From OCS155 cluster bacterium AG-426-D23 (GTDB lineage: Bacteria > Actinomycetota > Acidimicrobiia > Actinomarinales > Actinomarinaceae), in NCBI GenBank assembly GCA_003213165.1, contig QCNO01000005.1, positions 1 through 62,616 on the forward strand: DNA of 62,616 nucleotides, written 5' to 3'. Made by a program: the position numbers and the translations under genes. This document shows positions 59,273 through 62,616 of the stretch, in pieces. Each line of letters begins with the position of its first letter. Within the stretch, counting starts at the first letter, position 1. Under the pieces are notes generated by a model. It worked only from the letters and a program-made list of their open reading frames with translations, was not told the origin of the DNA and did not search any database.

Positions 59273-59628
59273 TACTTACTATTTAGCAATTTAATAAATA
59301 AATCATAAGACATAGATACAACTTCTGGAATTCCGTCATTTGTACGTCTGGAGTTCCCTTGTTTCCTTTTTAATTTCTTCCAAAAAAGAACTGTATTTTT
59401 ATCTCCTGATTTTTCAATAGCTTTTTCTAAAGATTGATGAATATTTAAATTTTGTCTAGATTTTGCTTCAAGAAAATATTCTTCTTCTTTAACGAATAAT
59501 TGTATATCGCCTAGATCTTTTGATCCACCTTCAGCAAACCTTTGAGCTTTAAAATCAACTTCTTTATTCAATCTATTTACTATGTTTGTTTCGTACGTAG
59601 TTCCCTGTTTTTTTGCCTTATTTACCAT
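59272..59628 (-). CDS. Hjc-like PD-(D/E)XK nuclease, in place of ruvC-ruvA-ruvB
   Basis: 118-residue protein with the order of an archaeal/phage-type Holliday-junction resolvase: KQGTTYETNIVNRL (Glu13), FAEGGSKDLGDIQLF (Asp41), then YFLEAKSRQN (Glu54 and Lys56) and a basic C-terminal half (KKLKRKQGNSRR). The spacing E-D-ExK matches active PD-(D/E)XK nucleases. It sits between yebC (18 nt) and queA (1-nt overlap), where actinobacteria normally carry ruvC, ruvA and ruvB. A role in resolving recombination intermediates is therefore inferred; VRR-NUC or phage-derived nuclease of other function is the alternative. Confidence 0.7.
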   Translation of the reverse strand: MVNKAKKQGTTYETNIVNRLNKEVDFKAQRFAEGGSKDLGDIQLFVKEEEYFLEAKSRQNLNIHQSLEKAIEKSGDKNTVLFWKKLKRKQGNSRRTNDGIPEVVSMSYDLFIKLLNSK

Positions 59629-59646
59629 GTATTTATTTTAATTTTT

Positions 59647-60390
59647 TTATTCAGAAAGTAACGCTTCTAACTCTTTTTCTTCAATATCAAAATTTGCATA
59701 GACATCTTGGACATCATCAAGGTCTTCTAATGCGCTAATCAATTTTGATACTGACTTAAATTTTTCCATATCAATAACTACACCGACATTCGGAATCTGA
59801 GCAATTTCAGCATTTGATGGAACAAACGAATTGTCATTAAATTTTTCATTCATATTTTTAAAATCAGATGGTGGGAATTCAAATGTTACTGATTGATTAC
59901 TTTCTAAAATATCTAAACAATCCGAGTTTAAAGCTAAATCGATTAATTCATCATTATATTTATCAAATTGAAATACAGCTTTTCTTTCAAATAAGTAATT
60001 AACACTCCCTGGCGTACCCATCGAGCCACCATGTTTAGTAAGAGTAGCTTTTACATCAGATGAAGTTCTATTCTTATTATCAGTAAGACAACTAATTAAA
60101 AGTGCAACTCCATGTGGTGCGTATCCTTCGTATGATAATTCGAATATTTCTCCAGTTTCTAAATTTCCATCAACACGTTTTAAAGCTCGTTCAATATTTT
60201 CATTAGGTACTGAATTAGATTTTGCTTTTTGTATTGCTTGGTAGAGCGATGCGTTATTTGCTGGGTCAGTACCTCCATTACGTGCAGCAATTTCTATAGC
60301 TTTAACTAATTTTGCGAATAATTGTCCTCTTTTAGCATCGTTAGCTCCTTTTTTTCGCTTTATAGTAGACCATTTAGAATGACCCGACAT
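59647..60390 (-). CDS. yebC: YebC/PmpR-family regulatory protein
   Basis: 247-residue protein with the hallmark N-terminus SGHSKWSTIKRKKGANDAKR, RNGGTDPANNASLYQAI and YEGYAPHGVALLI. Members are described as transcription regulators and, more recently, as translation factors easing stalls. Overlaps pdxT by 17 nt. The pdxS-pdxT-yebC order is standard in Actinobacteria. Confidence 0.96.
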   Translation of the reverse strand: MSGHSKWSTIKRKKGANDAKRGQLFAKLVKAIEIAARNGGTDPANNASLYQAIQKAKSNSVPNENIERALKRVDGNLETGEIFELSYEGYAPHGVALLISCLTDNKNRTSSDVKATLTKHGGSMGTPGSVNYLFERKAVFQFDKYNDELIDLALNSDCLDILESNQSVTFEFPPSDFKNMNEKFNDNSFVPSNAEIAQIPNVGVVIDMEKFKSVSKLISALEDLDDVQDVYANFDIEEKELEALLSE

Positions 60391-60955
60391 ATTTTCCCTC
60401 TTTCATAAAAGCAAGCAACCATTCGAGATAATAGTTATCATTTGTCAATTCTGGATGGTATGTAAGTGAGACTATATTGTCTTGTGAAACACCAACTATA
60501 TCTTCAATATGTGTAGCAATTACTTTGACATCATTATTTAACGTTCTTAGAATTTTTGGTGCACGTATAAAACAATATATGTCATTATTATTTAAAAATT
60601 TTACATCTGCTTCAAATGATTCATTTTGTCTTCCATATGCATTTCTTTGAATTTCTATATCAATATTCGGGATATGAGTATCTCCGTCAATAACTGATTT
60701 TGAAAGAATTATCGTTCCTGCGCAAGTACTGAGAGTTGGCAATCCTTGTTTTATTTTTGTATCTAATTTTTTATACAAATTATTATATGATGATATTTTC
60801 GACATAGCTGTAGATTCCCCACCTGGAAGTATAATTCCATCTACTTTATCTAAATCTTCAGGTGTTTTTACTAATAATGATTCTAAAGAAATAAGATCTA
60901 AACTTTTTTGATGATCAAAGAAACTACCTTGTAAAGAAAGTATCCCTACTTTCAA
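60374..60955 (-). CDS. pdxT: Pyridoxal 5'-phosphate synthase glutaminase subunit
   Basis: Class I glutaminase passing ammonia to PdxS. GILSLQGSF at the start, LPGGESTAM (oxyanion and substrate site), nucleophile Cys78 in STCAGTIIL, and the catalytic His-Glu in YHPEL. 193 residues. The start is TTG, directly after the pdxS stop. Confidence 0.96.
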   Translation of the reverse strand: MKVGILSLQGSFFDHQKSLDLISLESLLVKTPEDLDKVDGIILPGGESTAMSKISSYNNLYKKLDTKIKQGLPTLSTCAGTIILSKSVIDGDTHIPNIDIEIQRNAYGRQNESFEADVKFLNNNDIYCFIRAPKILRTLNNDVKVIATHIEDIVGVSQDNIVSLTYHPELTNDNYYLEWLLAFMKEGKYVGSF

Positions 60956-61840
60956 TTACCAACCTCTTTTAGCTAATTTCTCTTCTTCTGTCAGAGTATC
61001 GATGTTTATTCCAACCATAGGTTCACCTAGATCTTTTGAGACATCTGCGAGAACTTTTGGATCATTATAGTTAGTAGTCGAGACAACTATAGCTTCAGCT
61101 CTTTCAGCTGGGTCACCACTTTTAAATATTCCTGAACCTACAAAAACTCCATCGCATCCTAGCTGCATCATTAATGCGGCATCGGCTGGAGTAGCAATTC
61201 CACCAGCTGCAAAATTAACTACAGGAAGTTTTCCTAATTCTTTAATCTCTTCTAATACATTCAATGGGGCTCTGAATTTTTTACTTAAAGCAACTAACTG
61301 ATTTGTATCGCATGTTAGTACTTCATTGATTTCATTAGTTATTGTTCTCATATGTTTAACAGCTTCAATAACATTTCCTGTACCCGCTTCACCTTTGGTA
61401 CGTATCATTGCAGCGCCTTCTGCTATTCTTCTTGATGCTTCACCAAGTCCAGTAGCTCCACAAACAAATGGAGATTTAAAATTATTCTTATTTATATGAT
61501 TTACATCATCAGCAGGGGTTAAAACTTCTGATTCGTCGATAAAGTCGATTCCGATAGACTCTAAAATTTGAGCCTCGACAAAATGACCAATTCTTGCTTT
61601 TGCCATTACAGGTATCGATACAGCGTTCATGACTTCTTGAATAACACCGACAGATGACATTCTTGCTACTCCACCGTCAGCTCTTATGTCTGCTGGGATT
61701 CTTTCTAAAGCCATTACTGCAACAGCTCCAGATTTTTCGGCGATAACTGCTTGTTCGGCGTTGACTACATCCATAATCACGCCACCCTTTAGCATTTCAG
61801 CTAAACCCTTTTTAACTTTAAATGTTGATTCAATCTTCAT
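60956..61840 (-). CDS. pdxS: Pyridoxal 5'-phosphate synthase lyase subunit
   Basis: Makes vitamin B6 cofactor from ribose-5-phosphate, glyceraldehyde-3-phosphate and ammonia. The highly conserved TIM barrel is full length (294 residues), with [21 protein letters not shown] (active lysine), CGATGLGEA and [14 protein letters not shown]. Upstream, TACTAT lies 7 nt before the ATG, suggesting a near-leaderless promoter in the 15-nt gap after the glycosyltransferase. Confidence 0.98.
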   Translation of the reverse strand: MKIESTFKVKKGLAEMLKGGVIMDVVNAEQAVIAEKSGAVAVMALERIPADIRADGGVARMSSVGVIQEVMNAVSIPVMAKARIGHFVEAQILESIGIDFIDESEVLTPADDVNHINKNNFKSPFVCGATGLGEASRRIAEGAAMIRTKGEAGTGNVIEAVKHMRTITNEINEVLTCDTNQLVALSKKFRAPLNVLEEIKELGKLPVVNFAAGGIATPADAALMMQLGCDGVFVGSGIFKSGDPAERAEAIVVSTTNYNDPKVLADVSKDLGEPMVGINIDTLTEEEKLAKRGW

Positions 61841-61847
61841 AAGTTAT

Positions 61848-61853
61848 ATAGTA
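61848..61853 (-). promoter_or_regulatory. Possible -10 element of pdxS
   Basis: TACTAT on the minus strand, 7 nt before the pdxS ATG, close to the 6-nt geometry of the leaderless starts elsewhere. No -35 is evident and read-through from upstream is equally possible. Confidence 0.4.
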
Positions 61854-61855
61854 CA

Positions 61856-62616
61856 TCAATTGTTTGAATACAATAAAACGTAATACTCCATATTTTTTTC
61901 AATATCATACTTTTGTATAGATTCATATTGTTTTTCCCATATAATATGTAAATCACTTTTTAATGTATTTGTTAATAGATTTAACAAGGATTTATAAGAA
62001 TTTCGTTCATAGTAAATACCTGATTCTTCTAACACATCTTTAAATGCAGCTAGATCACTAGAGATAACAATATTTCCTGAATTAATTGCTTCAATTAGAG
62101 TGATTCCAAAACTTTCATTTTTTGTATTCAGTGCGAAATATATAGAAGAGTTTTTAAAAATAATATTTTTCTCTTCATCATTAGGTTTTAAATAGATAAC
62201 GCCATTAAAATTTTTAATATTTTCATTCGTAATTGCTTCAAATTCATAATCTTGAAATGATTTTTCTTTTGATAAAAAATTAAAGTAGTTAAAATTTTTC
62301 CTTTTTTCATTCCGTCCAACGAATAAAAATTTTTTTGTGTTGTTAAATTCTATATTTTTATTAATTTCTATCATATTAGGAATCAAGATTGGTTGGTTAT
62401 TTAATGTTTTAGCATTTGATAATGCTGATTCACTAACATAAACACTTATACCTTTAATTTTTACAATTTTGTATATAATGCTCATGAAAAAGGTGTAAAG
62501 TTTATTTAAATTTGCATGATGAGTAAATATATATTTTTTGTTCTTTGGTAATTTCCAAAAAATTAATGGTATAAATGGTTCGTGTATATGTACTACATCT
62601 GACCACTCGATAGCTT
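61856..62616 (-). CDS. pimA: GT4 glycosyltransferase, PimA-like, 5'-truncated by window edge
   Basis: Only the C-terminal part is in the window. The frame is open to the edge: residues before the first Met (62485) read DVVHIHEPFIP, a classic GT4 acceptor/donor linker segment, so the ATG at 62485 is not the start. The C-terminal Rossmann domain shows LFVGRNEKRKN and the donor-binding SFGITLIEAINSG (Glu-x7-Glu type). In actinobacteria pimA, which mannosylates phosphatidylinositol, lies before pdxS; specificity is inferred from that order. Confidence 0.8.
   Translation of the reverse strand, partial: AIEWSDVVHIHEPFIPLIFWKLPKNKKYIFTHHANLNKLYTFFMSIIYKIVKIKGISVYVSESALSNAKTLNNQPILIPNMIEINKNIEFNNTKKFLFVGRNEKRKNFNYFNFLSKEKSFQDYEFEAITNENIKNFNGVIYLKPNDEEKNIIFKNSSIYFALNTKNESFGITLIEAINSGNIVISSDLAAFKDVLEESGIYYERNSYKSLLNLLTNTLKSDLHIIWEKQYESIQKYDIEKNMEYYVLLYSNN

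Overview
This is a compact, AT-rich (roughly 30% G+C by eye) bacterial chromosome segment. Gene order and several markers point to the Actinobacteria: a PimA-type mannosyltransferase next to pdxS-pdxT-yebC, a pgsA/GarA-like FHA/FtsR-like MerR/bifunctional nuclease/MerR block, an mIHF-like gene before gmk-rpoZ-coaBC, and a PriA without ATPase motifs. Overlapping genes, short proteins and missing operon members suggest a streamlined genome. A free-living marine actinobacterium of the Acidimicrobiia (Actinomarina-like) type is my best guess; a 16S search would settle it. I see no mobile elements, prophage, CRISPR or tRNA genes.

Layout. 1-8517 (+): end of nadK, then pyrG, xerD, an HD-domain protein, scpA, scpB, rluB-type pseudouridine synthase, cmk, and der, with ispH on the opposite strand. 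der is split by a one-base excess in a run of eight T. 8645-14962 (+): a complete peptide/nickel-type ABC importer (lipoprotein, two permeases, two ATPases). 14959-18781 (+): pgsA, FHA protein, MerR regulator, secreted D,D-carboxypeptidase, DUF151 nuclease, second MerR regulator and a small nuclease-like protein. 18755-24122: accessory metabolism (adenosine deaminase, alpha/beta hydrolase, SURF1, gamma-glutamyltransferase, a metallo-beta-lactamase-fold hydrolase, a small membrane protein). 24131-29215 (-): one rRNA operon, 16S-23S-5S, with no spacer tRNA, recognisable pre-rRNA processing stems, repeated boxA-like elements and a terminator. 29261-35479 (-): infC-rpmI-rplT-pheS-pheT-mpg-tyrS behind a good promoter and an attenuator-like hairpin. 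35511-62616 (-): about 27 kb of nearly gapless co-directional genes from pimA to ribH (vitamin B6, tRNA modification, Sec export, stringent response, aminoacyl-tRNA synthetases, translation factors, cell wall, nucleotide and CoA synthesis, N-formylmethionine metabolism, riboflavin synthesis).

Most notable points: (1) a Hjc-like PD-(D/E)XK nuclease gene occupies exactly the place where ruvC-ruvA-ruvB normally lie; (2) five gene starts share a -10 hexamer exactly 6 nt upstream of the start codon, indicating leaderless mRNAs; (3) infC and the carboxypeptidase gene appear to start at AUA/AUU codons; (4) the der frameshift sits in a homopolymer where slippage could restore the frame.
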